A DNA stretch of 64,000 nucleotides from CADDYT01 sp035294125 (GTDB lineage Bacteria; Chloroflexota; Ktedonobacteria; Ktedonobacterales; Ktedonobacteraceae). Position 1 is the first letter of the stretch, and each line of letters starts with the position of its first letter. The DNA lies in the NCBI GenBank assembly GCA_035294125.1, contig DATGLM010000057.1, forward strand, positions 248,001 through 312,000, read 5' to 3'. The notes beneath the pieces were generated by a model, which had not been told where the DNA came from, did not search any database, and was given only the letters and a program-made list of their open reading frames with translations. A program made the translations under genes and the position numbers. Of the stretch, positions 17,811 through 25,329 are shown piece after piece.

Positions 17811-19220
17811 ATGATTGAAGAACAACAACCTACCGCAGTCGCTTTAGAAGATACGGCGATTCAGGAACTGGCGTCTAAATTGCGCGGCGCGCTGATTCGT
17901 CCCGGCGATGCGGATTACGAACAGGCCCGCCAGGTCTATAACGCTATGATCGACAGGCACCCGGCGCTCATTGTTCGCAGCGTGGATGTCGCCGATGTGA
18001 TCGCAGCCGTCAACTTCGCTCGCGAGCACGCGCTGACGTTGGCTGTGCGCGGTGGCGGACACAACGGCCCCGGCCTGGGAACCTGCGACGATGGCCTGGT
18101 AATCGACCTCTCTGAAATGAAGGGGATTCGCGTCGATCCCGTTGCGCGTACGGCTCGCGTCGAAGGTGGCTGCACGTGGGGCGAGGTGGATCATGCCACC
18201 CATCCCTTCGGGCTGGCTACACCGAGCGGCTTCATTTCAACTACCGGAGTCGGAGGGCTGACTCTGGGCGGAGGCATTGGCTACCTCTCGCGTACTTTTG
18301 GCCTGACGATAGACAACCTGCTCAGCGTTGATATGGTTCTTGCCAATGGCAGCTTCGTCACGGCCAGCGCCGAGGAGAATGACGACCTGTTCTGGGCGGT
18401 GCGCGGAGGCGGCGGCAACTTTGGCGTCGTCACCTCATTTCTCTTCCAACTGCACCCCGTCAGCATGGTCTATGGCGGGCCGATGCTCTGGCCTATCGAA
18501 CAGTTAGTAGACGTCTTGAAGTTCTGGCGCGACTTCATCTTGAATGCTTCCGAGCAGATCAACGGCTGGTTCGGGTTGCACACGATACCACCGGCGCCTC
18601 CATTCCCGGAACACGTTCACCTGCAGAAGATGTGCGCTATCGTGTGGTGCTCCACCGCGCCGCAGAAGGAGGCCGAAAAGCTGTTGCAACCGATTCGCAC
18701 GAACATCCCGCCTGCGGTGGATTTCGCCGGGCCGATTCCCTGGCCGGTGCTCCAGAGCCTCTTCGACGCGCTCTATCCTAAAGGCTTGCAGTGGTACTGG
18801 AAGGCCGACTTCTTCACCGACCTGAATGATAAGGCAATCGATCTGCACGCGAAGTATGGTGCGCAACTACCGACGATGCATTCTACTATGCACCTCTACC
18901 CGATCAACGGCGCGGCACATCGCATTGGGGCTGATGGGACGGCGTTCAGTTTCCGCGAGGCTAACTTCTCAGAGGTGGTCGTTGGCGTTGACCCGGATCC
19001 GGCCAACGACGAGCGCATGATCCAATGGGCCAGAGACTACTGGCTGGCCCTGCATCCCTATTCGGCTGGTGGTGGCTATATCAACATGATGATGGATGAG
19101 GGGACGGACAATGTGAAGGCAGCGTATCGCGACAACTACGCCCGCCTGGCACAGATCAAAGCTAAATATGACCCGAACAACCTGTTCCATGTGAATCAGA
19201 ATATCAAGCCAGCCGTATGA
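17811..19220 (+). CDS. FAD-binding oxidoreductase, berberine-bridge-enzyme type
   Basis: 469 residues. The PCMH-type FAD domain has VRGGGHNGPGLGTCDDG, where His84 is the usual covalent flavin attachment site, then GVGGLTLGGGIGYLSR. The C-terminal BBE motif is YDPNNLFHVNQNIKP. At the second attachment position (in GFISTTGVGG) there is no Cys, so I expect a single covalent link through His. Such enzymes oxidise sugars, alcohols or secondary metabolites with O2. No signal peptide is visible. AAGGAGAAAGTT precedes the ATG. It follows the SARP gene on the same strand. Confidence 0.92.
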   Translation: MIEEQQPTAVALEDTAIQELASKLRGALIRPGDADYEQARQVYNAMIDRHPALIVRSVDVADVIAAVNFAREHALTLAVRGGGHNGPGLGTCDDGLVIDLSEMKGIRVDPVARTARVEGGCTWGEVDHATHPFGLATPSGFISTTGVGGLTLGGGIGYLSRTFGLTIDNLLSVDMVLANGSFVTASAEENDDLFWAVRGGGGNFGVVTSFLFQLHPVSMVYGGPMLWPIEQLVDVLKFWRDFILNASEQINGWFGLHTIPPAPPFPEHVHLQKMCAIVWCSTAPQKEAEKLLQPIRTNIPPAVDFAGPIPWPVLQSLFDALYPKGLQWYWKADFFTDLNDKAIDLHAKYGAQLPTMHSTMHLYPINGAAHRIGADGTAFSFREANFSEVVVGVDPDPANDERMIQWARDYWLALHPYSAGGGYINMMMDEGTDNVKAAYRDNYARLAQIKAKYDPNNLFHVNQNIKPAV

Positions 19221-19236
19221 TGCTCTTCAAGAGCAA

Positions 19237-19284
19237 GATGAATAGATGGGCTGCACTTTTGCGAGTGCAGCCCATCTATTCATC
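19237..19284. terminator. Bidirectional terminator-like hairpin
   Basis: A perfect 20-bp inverted repeat: 19237-19256 pairs with 19265-19284 around the 8-base loop TTTTGCGA. It lies between convergent genes (FAD oxidase stop at 19220, cupin stop at 19276) and its right arm overlaps the last codons of the cupin gene. No long T run follows, but strength and place suggest it ends both transcripts. Confidence 0.7.
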
Positions 19285-19629
19285 CCGCGTTTCTGTTCCA
19301 GCGCGAGAGTATTCGGCTGGCGCGAAGAAGACGAGCACGGTCAAGTCCTCTGTGATGCTGTGGAAATGATGCTCCACATTTGCAGCCACGAAGACGAGCA
19401 AACCCGGCTCAACAGACATATTTTCCGTACCCACCTGTATCTGTGCTTGTCCCCGCACCACGTAATAGAGTTCATCTTCAGTATGTGGCTCCTGTGGGTC
19501 AACGCTTCCTGCCGCCAGTTGATATATCCCGGCGCTCATAGCTGGAATGTGCAGGAACTCGTGATAAAGCTCACCGTATTGCTCGCGGGCTGCGATCAAA
19601 TCGAAGAGGGTAAACAATGTGCCATCCAT
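19276..19629 (-). CDS. Cupin-domain protein
   Basis: 117 residues, a single cupin barrel with motif 1 around PHTEDELYYVVRG and motif 2 around PGLLVFVAANVEHHFH, which offers a Glu and three His for a metal. The ligand is unknown. GGGAGG lies five bases before the ATG. The last codons sit inside the hairpin shared with the convergent FAD oxidase gene. Confidence 0.87.
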   Translation of the reverse strand: MDGTLFTLFDLIAAREQYGELYHEFLHIPAMSAGIYQLAAGSVDPQEPHTEDELYYVVRGQAQIQVGTENMSVEPGLLVFVAANVEHHFHSITEDLTVLVFFAPAEYSRAGTETRDE

Positions 19630-19914
19630 AAAAACCTCCCGGTAATCCGATCAAGGTAAGGGTGTTGTTGACATTATTTATCGGCATAGCAGGAAGAGAC
19701 AAGTGCCAACTGACCCAATTGTGGAAAATGGAGAGAGCCATTTCCTGTCAACTGGCTGAATCTATAATCAGAAACCTGCACATTTATGCAGGTATAAGAC
19801 TGGTAAAATAACTGAGGTAGAATGTTTGTGTGTGGGATATAGTATCTGCAAATCTGACCCACGTACTCTTCGTGAGAGAGTACGATAGCTCGAAGCAAAC
19901 AAGGAAAAATCCCT

Positions 19915-20826
19915 ATGGAACAACCAGCTACAGAGACGAACCTGTTGAGGATACTATCAAACCAACTGGCCGATGCCGTGGAGCGGGTCGCGCCTTCCCT
20001 GGTGCTTGTGAATGGGCGGCAGCGCCAGCCTGCCAGCGGCCTCGTCTTTGCCAGCGACCTCGTGCTGACTGCCAATCATGTGCTTGAGCGGCAGGAGGAG
20101 ATTACCATCGAGACCCATGATAAGCGCCTGCTGCCAGCCCGGCTTGTGGGTCGCGACCCATCGAGCGATCTGGCGGTGCTGCGTGTGGAGAATCTTGGCC
20201 TGACCGCGCCTGATCTGACCAGTGAGCCAGCTCGGGTAGGCCAGCTCACCCTGGCCGTGGGCCGCTCTTCCAGTGAGGGGCCAATGGCGAGTTCCGGTAT
20301 TGTCAGCGCCATCGGTGGTCCACTGCGGGCGGGACGCGACACCGTCCTTGAACGCTACATCCGCACCGATGCCACACCCTATCCCGGCTTTTCCGGCGGC
20401 CCTTTGATTGATGCCCAGGGAGCCGTGCTCGGAGTGCTCACCACGGGGCTGATCAATGGTATCGCGCTGGCTATCCCCGCTTCCATTGCCTGGAGTGTCG
20501 CCGAGACACTGGCGCAGCAGGGACATGTCAAACGCGGCTACCTCGGCATCAGCAGCCAGATTGTGCAGATCCCACCTTTTCAGCGGGCGGGACGCACACA
20601 GGAGCACGGCCTGCTGATCGTCAAAGTTGACGATGGCAGCCCCGCACAGAACGGTGGCATCCTCATGGGCGATATCCTGGTCGGCATAGATGGGCATGCC
20701 GTGAGCGATTCCGAAGACCTGCATGCGTTGCTTGGCGGCAATCGTGTGGGCAAAACGGTACCGGTTGACGTTATTCGCGGCGGCCGGCTCGTCGCTCTGC
20801 AGGTGACTATCGGTCGGCGTAGTTAA
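19915..20826 (+). CDS. HtrA-like trypsin-family serine protease with PDZ domain, no export signal
   Basis: 303 residues. Protease domain 15-200 with the triad H55 (TANHVL), D85 (SSDLAVLRV) and S160 (YPGFSGGPL); PDZ domain about 205-300 (GYLGISSQIVQIP ... GGILMGDILVGIDG). DegP-type proteases are normally secreted or membrane-anchored, but here the N-terminus is MEQPATETNLLRIL without hydrophobic segment. It therefore seems to be cytoplasmic. The next gene is a paralogue 32 bases downstream, so both should be made together. Confidence 0.9.
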   Translation: MEQPATETNLLRILSNQLADAVERVAPSLVLVNGRQRQPASGLVFASDLVLTANHVLERQEEITIETHDKRLLPARLVGRDPSSDLAVLRVENLGLTAPDLTSEPARVGQLTLAVGRSSSEGPMASSGIVSAIGGPLRAGRDTVLERYIRTDATPYPGFSGGPLIDAQGAVLGVLTTGLINGIALAIPASIAWSVAETLAQQGHVKRGYLGISSQIVQIPPFQRAGRTQEHGLLIVKVDDGSPAQNGGILMGDILVGIDGHAVSDSEDLHALLGGNRVGKTVPVDVIRGGRLVALQVTIGRRS

Positions 20827-20858
20827 GCGATAAAGCACAGGCACAGGAAAATAGAGCT

Positions 20859-21779
20859 ATGACACAACAGGATACATTTTCCTCTCCGCAATCCTCTTCT
20901 GCGTCCACGCTGGCGGATGTATTTTCGCCAGCGCTGGAGCGGCTGGTGGAGAGGGTGCAGCCGGGCATCGTGCAGGTGCGGCGTGGAGATCGAGGAGCCG
21001 GGACGGGCATCGTCTGGCGAAACGATGGCTACATCATCACCAACTTTCACGTGATCACTGGCAACAGCGTCGTTATTCAGGTTTTGCTTAACGATGGGCG
21101 TACCTTCGATGCGGAAGTTGTCGAAGGCAACCCCAGACTTGATCTTGCGCTGCTGAAGATTCCAGTAAATGACCTGACAGCTATTCTTGCCGGGGATTCG
21201 GCAAAGCTGCGCGTCGGCGAGCTGGTCTTTGCCATTGGTCATCCCTGGGGACAGCGCTACGTTGTCACGGCAGGGGTCTTCGGCAGGATGAGCGAGGTGA
21301 AGTTGCGCGACAGTGACGGAACCATCCACTATATTCAATCGGACGTGCTGATCGCGCCGGGCAACTCTGGCGGCCCGCTGCTCAACGCGGATGGAGAGGT
21401 GGTGGGCATCAACGCTATGATCTTTGGCGGCGACCTTGCCGTTTCCATTCCCAGCAACGTGGTCAGTACGTGGCTGGCGAACCTGCCTTCAAGACAGGTT
21501 ATGCTGGCCTTAGGGGCTTATCGGGTAGAATTGCCTGCCACTTTTCGCCAGCAGGCGGGCCAGTCCGCTGGCCTTCTTATAGTCAGTATCAAGCCAGATG
21601 AAGAGGGCATACTGGTCGGTGACATCTTGCTGGCGGCTGACGGTAAAGCCCTTGACGATGTAGCAACGCTGCTTGATGTACTGGCACGTAAAGATGCTGT
21701 CGCACAGGTAGAAATGCGCGTGATACGCGGCGGCGAGATACAGATGATCAGTGTTCAGGGCAGCGTTCTGGAAAATTAA
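20859..21779 (+). CDS. Second HtrA-like serine protease with PDZ domain, no export signal
   Basis: 306 residues, same plan as the upstream gene: triad H64 (TNFHVI), D95 (RLDLALLKI), S170 (APGNSGGPL), and a C-terminal PDZ domain from about 215. The oxyanion-loop sequence is closer to classical HtrA/DegS than that of its neighbour (GNSGGP against GFSGGP). No signal peptide or membrane segment. AGGAAAATAGAGCT precedes the ATG. The pair may form mixed oligomers, which is inference. Confidence 0.9.
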   Translation: MTQQDTFSSPQSSSASTLADVFSPALERLVERVQPGIVQVRRGDRGAGTGIVWRNDGYIITNFHVITGNSVVIQVLLNDGRTFDAEVVEGNPRLDLALLKIPVNDLTAILAGDSAKLRVGELVFAIGHPWGQRYVVTAGVFGRMSEVKLRDSDGTIHYIQSDVLIAPGNSGGPLLNADGEVVGINAMIFGGDLAVSIPSNVVSTWLANLPSRQVMLALGAYRVELPATFRQQAGQSAGLLIVSIKPDEEGILVGDILLAADGKALDDVATLLDVLARKDAVAQVEMRVIRGGEIQMISVQGSVLEN

Positions 21780-21810
21780 TGCCTCCTCACAGACCGCCTG
21801 TCGCTGATGC

Positions 21811-21959
21811 CATGTCATGCTATGAGAAACCGGCCTGGACATGTCATGCTATGAGAAACCGGCCTGGACATGTCATTCTGAGCGAGAGCGAAGCATCTGA
21901 GGCCGCCAATAGATCAACCAGGCTCACGAGATGTCTTCGCTCTCGCTCAGAATGACATG
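21811..21959. repeat. REP-like element with a tandem 29-bp duplication (copy 1)
   Basis: Two identical 29-bp units (21811-21839 and 21840-21868) run into an inverted repeat whose 25-base arms, 21869-21893 and 21935-21959, match perfectly around a 41-base loop. The arm begins CATGTCATTCTGAGCGAG. Related copies lie at 31136-31216 and 59819-59906. It follows the second protease gene and could end its transcript. Confidence 0.8.
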
Positions 21960-21987
21960 CGAGTGGCCTTGCTTCAATACAGCAGTC

Positions 21988-22002
21988 TATCACATTGTGA
22001 TA
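21988..22002. promoter_or_regulatory. 15-bp palindrome, candidate operator
   Basis: TATCACATTGTGATA is a perfect palindrome with a single central base, 71 bases before the UBP zinc-finger gene that starts the exporter operon. Its TATCAC/GTGATA halves resemble those of the palindrome at 14148-14167. Confidence 0.45.
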
Positions 22003-22072
22003 CACTTTCCCTGTCAAAAGTAGAGAGCGGAAAATACCTGGTATAGTTCTTTCAGGCGAAAGGGGATATTCG

Positions 22073-22330
22073 ATGGCAAAGCAATGTACGCACCTTGACC
22101 ATATTCATGATGTCACGCCCAGCGCACAGGGATGTGAGGATTGTTTGAAGACCGGTGATAGCTGGGTTCACCTGCGCATTTGCCTGGAATGCGGGCATGT
22201 TGGCTGCTGCGATTCCTCGAAGAACAAACATGCCACAAAACATTTCCACGCGACCCACCATCCCATTATTCAATCCTTCCAGCCGGGAGAGGATTGGCGC
22301 TGGTGCTACATCGATGAGGTAATGCTCTAG
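22073..22330 (+). CDS. UBP-type zinc-finger protein
   Basis: 85 residues that are almost only one ZnF-UBP domain: CTHLDHI, GCEDCLKTGDSWVHLR, CLECGHVGCCD, then the histidine cluster KHATKHFHATHHPII. In eukaryotes this fold binds ubiquitin tails or, in other members, modified peptides; free-standing bacterial copies are common in actinobacteria and Chloroflexota and have no firm role. AAAGGGG precedes the ATG. It opens a tight operon with an exporter and a channel (gaps 34 and 13 bases). Confidence 0.9.
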   Translation: MAKQCTHLDHIHDVTPSAQGCEDCLKTGDSWVHLRICLECGHVGCCDSSKNKHATKHFHATHHPIIQSFQPGEDWRWCYIDEVML

Positions 22331-22364
22331 ATGAGGTGATAGGCCCTCTAAAAGGGAAGAGAAG

Positions 22365-23975
22365 ATGGCAAACATTCTGAAACCGCCCTGTGACGAGGGT
22401 GTGATCGCGGCGAAACCAGCTTCACACGGGGTGAGCAGCGGCTTCTGGGTGCTTGCCGCGACCATTCTCGGTTCAAGCATGGCCTTTATCGATGGCACCG
22501 TCGTGAATGTGGCGCTGCCGGTCTTGCAGAAGGACCTGGGAGCAACTGTCGGCGACGCGCAGTGGGTGATGGAGGCCTACTCGCTCTTTCTCGCCGCCCT
22601 GATCCTGGTTGGCGGTTCGATGGGTGATCATTTTGGCAGGCGACGCGTCTTTGGCATAGGCGTTGTCGTCTTCTCGCTATCCTCTATCATCTGTGGACTT
22701 GCGCCAACTGTGCTTGTGCTTATTCTGACACGGGCTGTGCAGGGCATAGGCAGCGCGCTGCTGGTGCCGGGCAGTCTGGCGATTATCAGCGCCTCGTTTG
22801 GGCCGGAGCAGCGCGGGCGGGCCATTGGCACGTGGTCGGGTGCCACCTCTATCACCTCGGCACTGGGTCCCGTGCTGGGAGGCTGGCTGGTTCAGAATGC
22901 CTCCTGGCGCTGGGTATTCTTTATCAATGTCCCCCTGGCGGTGGCTGTGCTCATCATCCTCTTCCTGCGCGTCTCGGAGAGCCATGATGAAAGCGCGGCA
23001 AGGGGACTGGACTGGTGGGGCGCGCTGCTGGCAACTGTCGGACTGGGCGGCATTGTCTACGGGTTGATCGAGGCCGAGAATCTGGGACTGGGCAGCCCGC
23101 TCGTGCTGGGCAGCCTGGTCATAGGGATAGTCGCCTTTCTCGCCTTCCTCTACCTTGAAGTTCACGTTCCCGACCCCATGCTTTCACTGACACTGTTTCG
23201 CTCTCGTACCTTCACCGGAGCAAACCTGCTGACGCTCTTCCTGTATGCAGCTCTGGGAGGCGCGTTGTTCTTTGTTCCCTTCGACCTTATTCAGGTGCAG
23301 GGTTACTCGCCGACAGCGGCAGGCGCGGCATTGCTACCAATGATTCTGATCTTGTTCTTCCTCTCGCGTTGGTCCGGGAGGTTGGTGGACCACTACGGGG
23401 CGAAACTGCCCCTCATCATTGGCCCGGTCATTGCTGCGGCTGGCTTTGCCCTCTTTGCTGTACCAGGCATAGGCGGCAGCTACTGGATAACCTTCTTTCC
23501 CGCCGCCGTGGTGCTGGGGTTGGGTATGGCGATCAGCGTAGCGCCGTTGACAACGGCAGTGATGGGTGCGGTCGAGAGCCGTCACGCTGGCGAGGCTTCG
23601 GGCATCAATAACGCTGTCTCGCGCACCGCCGGCCTGCTGGCTGTTGCCGTCTTTGGCATCTTTGCCATTGTCATCTTTTCCAGCGACCTCGCCAGCCGCC
23701 TGTCAGCCCTCAATCTCTCACCCTCCATACAGCAGGCGATCAATAACCAGAGTTCCAAACTGGTGAGCATACAGTTACCTTCTAGCCTCACAGGCACGAC
23801 TCATTTGCTGATCCAGCAGGCTATCGACATGTCATTCGTCTCAGGTTTCCGTCTCGTCATGCTCATCTCAGCCGGACTCGCACTGGTGAGCGCGCTCAGC
23901 GCGGCAATCCTGATTGAAGGCAAAAAGGTCAGTACGCAACAGATTGAATCTCCTGTAACTTCATCGACAGCTTAG
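22365..23975 (+). CDS. MFS exporter, DHA2 family (EmrB/QacA type)
   Basis: 536 residues with about 14 membrane segments, the DHA2 number. Motif A appears as GSMGDHFGRRRVFG between segments 2 and 3, the antiporter motif C as GSALLVPGSLAIISASFG plus GPVLGGWLV, and segment 1 has DGTVVNVALPVLQKDL, typical for this family. It should export hydrophobic or cationic compounds against protons. AAGGGAAGAGAAG precedes the ATG. It lies between the UBP zinc-finger gene and the TMEM175-like channel. Confidence 0.93.
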   Translation: MANILKPPCDEGVIAAKPASHGVSSGFWVLAATILGSSMAFIDGTVVNVALPVLQKDLGATVGDAQWVMEAYSLFLAALILVGGSMGDHFGRRRVFGIGVVVFSLSSIICGLAPTVLVLILTRAVQGIGSALLVPGSLAIISASFGPEQRGRAIGTWSGATSITSALGPVLGGWLVQNASWRWVFFINVPLAVAVLIILFLRVSESHDESAARGLDWWGALLATVGLGGIVYGLIEAENLGLGSPLVLGSLVIGIVAFLAFLYLEVHVPDPMLSLTLFRSRTFTGANLLTLFLYAALGGALFFVPFDLIQVQGYSPTAAGAALLPMILILFFLSRWSGRLVDHYGAKLPLIIGPVIAAAGFALFAVPGIGGSYWITFFPAAVVLGLGMAISVAPLTTAVMGAVESRHAGEASGINNAVSRTAGLLAVAVFGIFAIVIFSSDLASRLSALNLSPSIQQAINNQSSKLVSIQLPSSLTGTTHLLIQQAIDMSFVSGFRLVMLISAGLALVSALSAAILIEGKKVSTQQIESPVTSSTA

Positions 23976-23988
23976 GGGGAAGTGGTAT

Positions 23989-24699
23989 ATGATGAGTACG
24001 CGCGACAACGCTGGCAATCAGGAAGGGGTAAGTACGAGCCGTTTAGAGACGCTGACCGATGGCGTCTTCGCTATTGCGATGACCCTTCTGGTATTCGGGT
24101 TAGCTGTGCCTGATGACCTGACACAAGACAAATTCTATATCGCGCTGGGAAACCTCCTGCCTTCTTTGCTCAGTCTTGTGATAAGCTTCTTGATTCTGGG
24201 CGTCCTGTGGGTTGCTACCCACACTGAGTTTCGTTCCATCCGGCGGGCCGATCATGCCCTTATGTGGCTTAACCTTTTCTTCCTGCTAGCCGTAACGCTT
24301 GTTCCTTTCTCAGCAGGTTTAATGGGCCATTATCACACCTTTAAAGTAGCAGTGATTATCTATGGTGTTAACCTGCTATTTTGCCTGTTTTTTCACCTGG
24401 GGATGTGGCTGCACGCCACCAGAGACCGCCATCTTGTGGATGCTGATCTTGCGACAGGCTTTATCAATTTCGGCATCCAACTTGCCATATTTCCGATAGC
24501 CATGTACAGCATAGCAATCATCTCCGCCTTTTTCTTCACCTGGGTGAGCCTCGTCCTGTACGCAATCACCCCCATCCCCTATATCCTCGGTATCTTCTAT
24601 CGTCGTCTGGATAGTATAAGGAAAGCTAGCCAGGATAGCCAGAAACGGGCTGCCAATCAGACAGAGATGCCGGGAAAGGTAGAAGCAGAGGAGGACTGA
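23989..24699 (+). CDS. TMEM175-family (DUF1211) potassium channel-like protein
   Basis: 236 residues with six hydrophobic segments. The first carries the family signature as SRLETLTDGVFAIAMTLLVF, where the FxDG-like turn and the following Ile/Leu line the pore in known bacterial TMEM175 channels. A single six-segment repeat as here forms tetramers in bacteria. The C-terminus is polar. It follows the exporter by 13 bases, so a link between K+ flux and export is possible but unproven. Confidence 0.88.
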   Translation: MMSTRDNAGNQEGVSTSRLETLTDGVFAIAMTLLVFGLAVPDDLTQDKFYIALGNLLPSLLSLVISFLILGVLWVATHTEFRSIRRADHALMWLNLFFLLAVTLVPFSAGLMGHYHTFKVAVIIYGVNLLFCLFFHLGMWLHATRDRHLVDADLATGFINFGIQLAIFPIAMYSIAIISAFFFTWVSLVLYAITPIPYILGIFYRRLDSIRKASQDSQKRAANQTEMPGKVEAEED

Positions 24700-24711
24700 A
24701 GAATCATACGC

Positions 24712-25182
24712 TCATTTATATCTTTGCAGGTCAATCTGCAGGTCTGCTGGTCCAAAGCCGAGCGGGAGCAGTTCTTTGATAGTGGTAAGAACGATCTTGT
24801 CTTTGTGGGTCGTGGAGAGGATGACGGCCAGGTCTGTCCCTGAAAGCTGCGCGACCTCATAGAGCATCTGTCTGCACGAGCCGCAGGGCGTTGTCACCTC
24901 GGTTGTCGCATAGCTCTCTCCGCGAGCGATGATGGCAATGCCTTGAAAGCGGCGTATGCCCATCGTGTTGGCGCTGACTATAGCAGTGCGCTCGGCGCAG
25001 ATTGACGTGTAGGTCGCGCTTTCATAGTTGGTGCCTGGAATGATAGTGCTATTTTCGGTGAAGAGTGCTGCTCCCACATAGAAGTGGGAGTAAGGGTTAT
25101 AGGCTTGCTCCATAGCAGCCTCGGCAGCCGCAAGAGCCTTTTTAGCGAGTTCGTCCAGTTCCTCGTAGGGTATAGTCTTCAT
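24712..25182 (-). CDS. cdd: Cytidine deaminase
   Basis: 156 residues. Zinc site C62-A-E64 and C100-G-S-C103 (PCGSCRQ); E64 is the proton shuttle. The N-terminal ANPYSHFYVGAAL-like stretch (YNPYSHFYVGAAL) is typical of the homotetrameric pyrimidine-salvage enzyme, which turns cytidine or deoxycytidine into uridine forms. About 20 residues longer than the B. subtilis enzyme at the C-terminus. It is convergent to the TMEM175-like gene with a 12-base gap. Confidence 0.93.
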   Translation of the reverse strand: MKTIPYEELDELAKKALAAAEAAMEQAYNPYSHFYVGAALFTENSTIIPGTNYESATYTSICAERTAIVSANTMGIRRFQGIAIIARGESYATTEVTTPCGSCRQMLYEVAQLSGTDLAVILSTTHKDKIVLTTIKELLPLGFGPADLQIDLQRYK

Positions 25183-25274
25183 TGAAGGATTGCGTCCCTT
25201 TCTGGAAATCTTTCTTCTATGTTAGAAGATGACTGGAGGCTTTGTCAAACTACTCCAGCAGCATGTAGATACAA

Positions 25275-25307
25275 AAGGAAAGCCGATCTCCCATCAAAGA
25301 GATTCGG
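25275..25307 (-). terminator. Rho-independent terminator of the GH15 gene
   Basis: A stem of about 16 pairs with one bulged base: 25275-25290 (AAGGAAAGCCGATCTC) pairs with 25299-25315-like bases GAGATTCGGCTTTCC. Read on the minus strand the stem is followed by TTTTG, and it lies just after the GH15 stop codon at 25330. Confidence 0.75.
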
Positions 25308-25329
25308 CTTTCCTTCTGGTAAAAGGTTC

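Noticed and set aside
17894..18180. FAD oxidase as a bicovalent (His and Cys) flavoenzyme because of Cys121
   Set aside because: Cys121 lies at another place than the second attachment site of bicovalent enzymes, where this protein has Ile in GFISTTG.
19957..20844. 295-codon minus-strand frame opposite the first protease gene
   Set aside because: The plus strand carries an obvious protease with all catalytic residues; the reverse frame has no similarity and no ribosome site.
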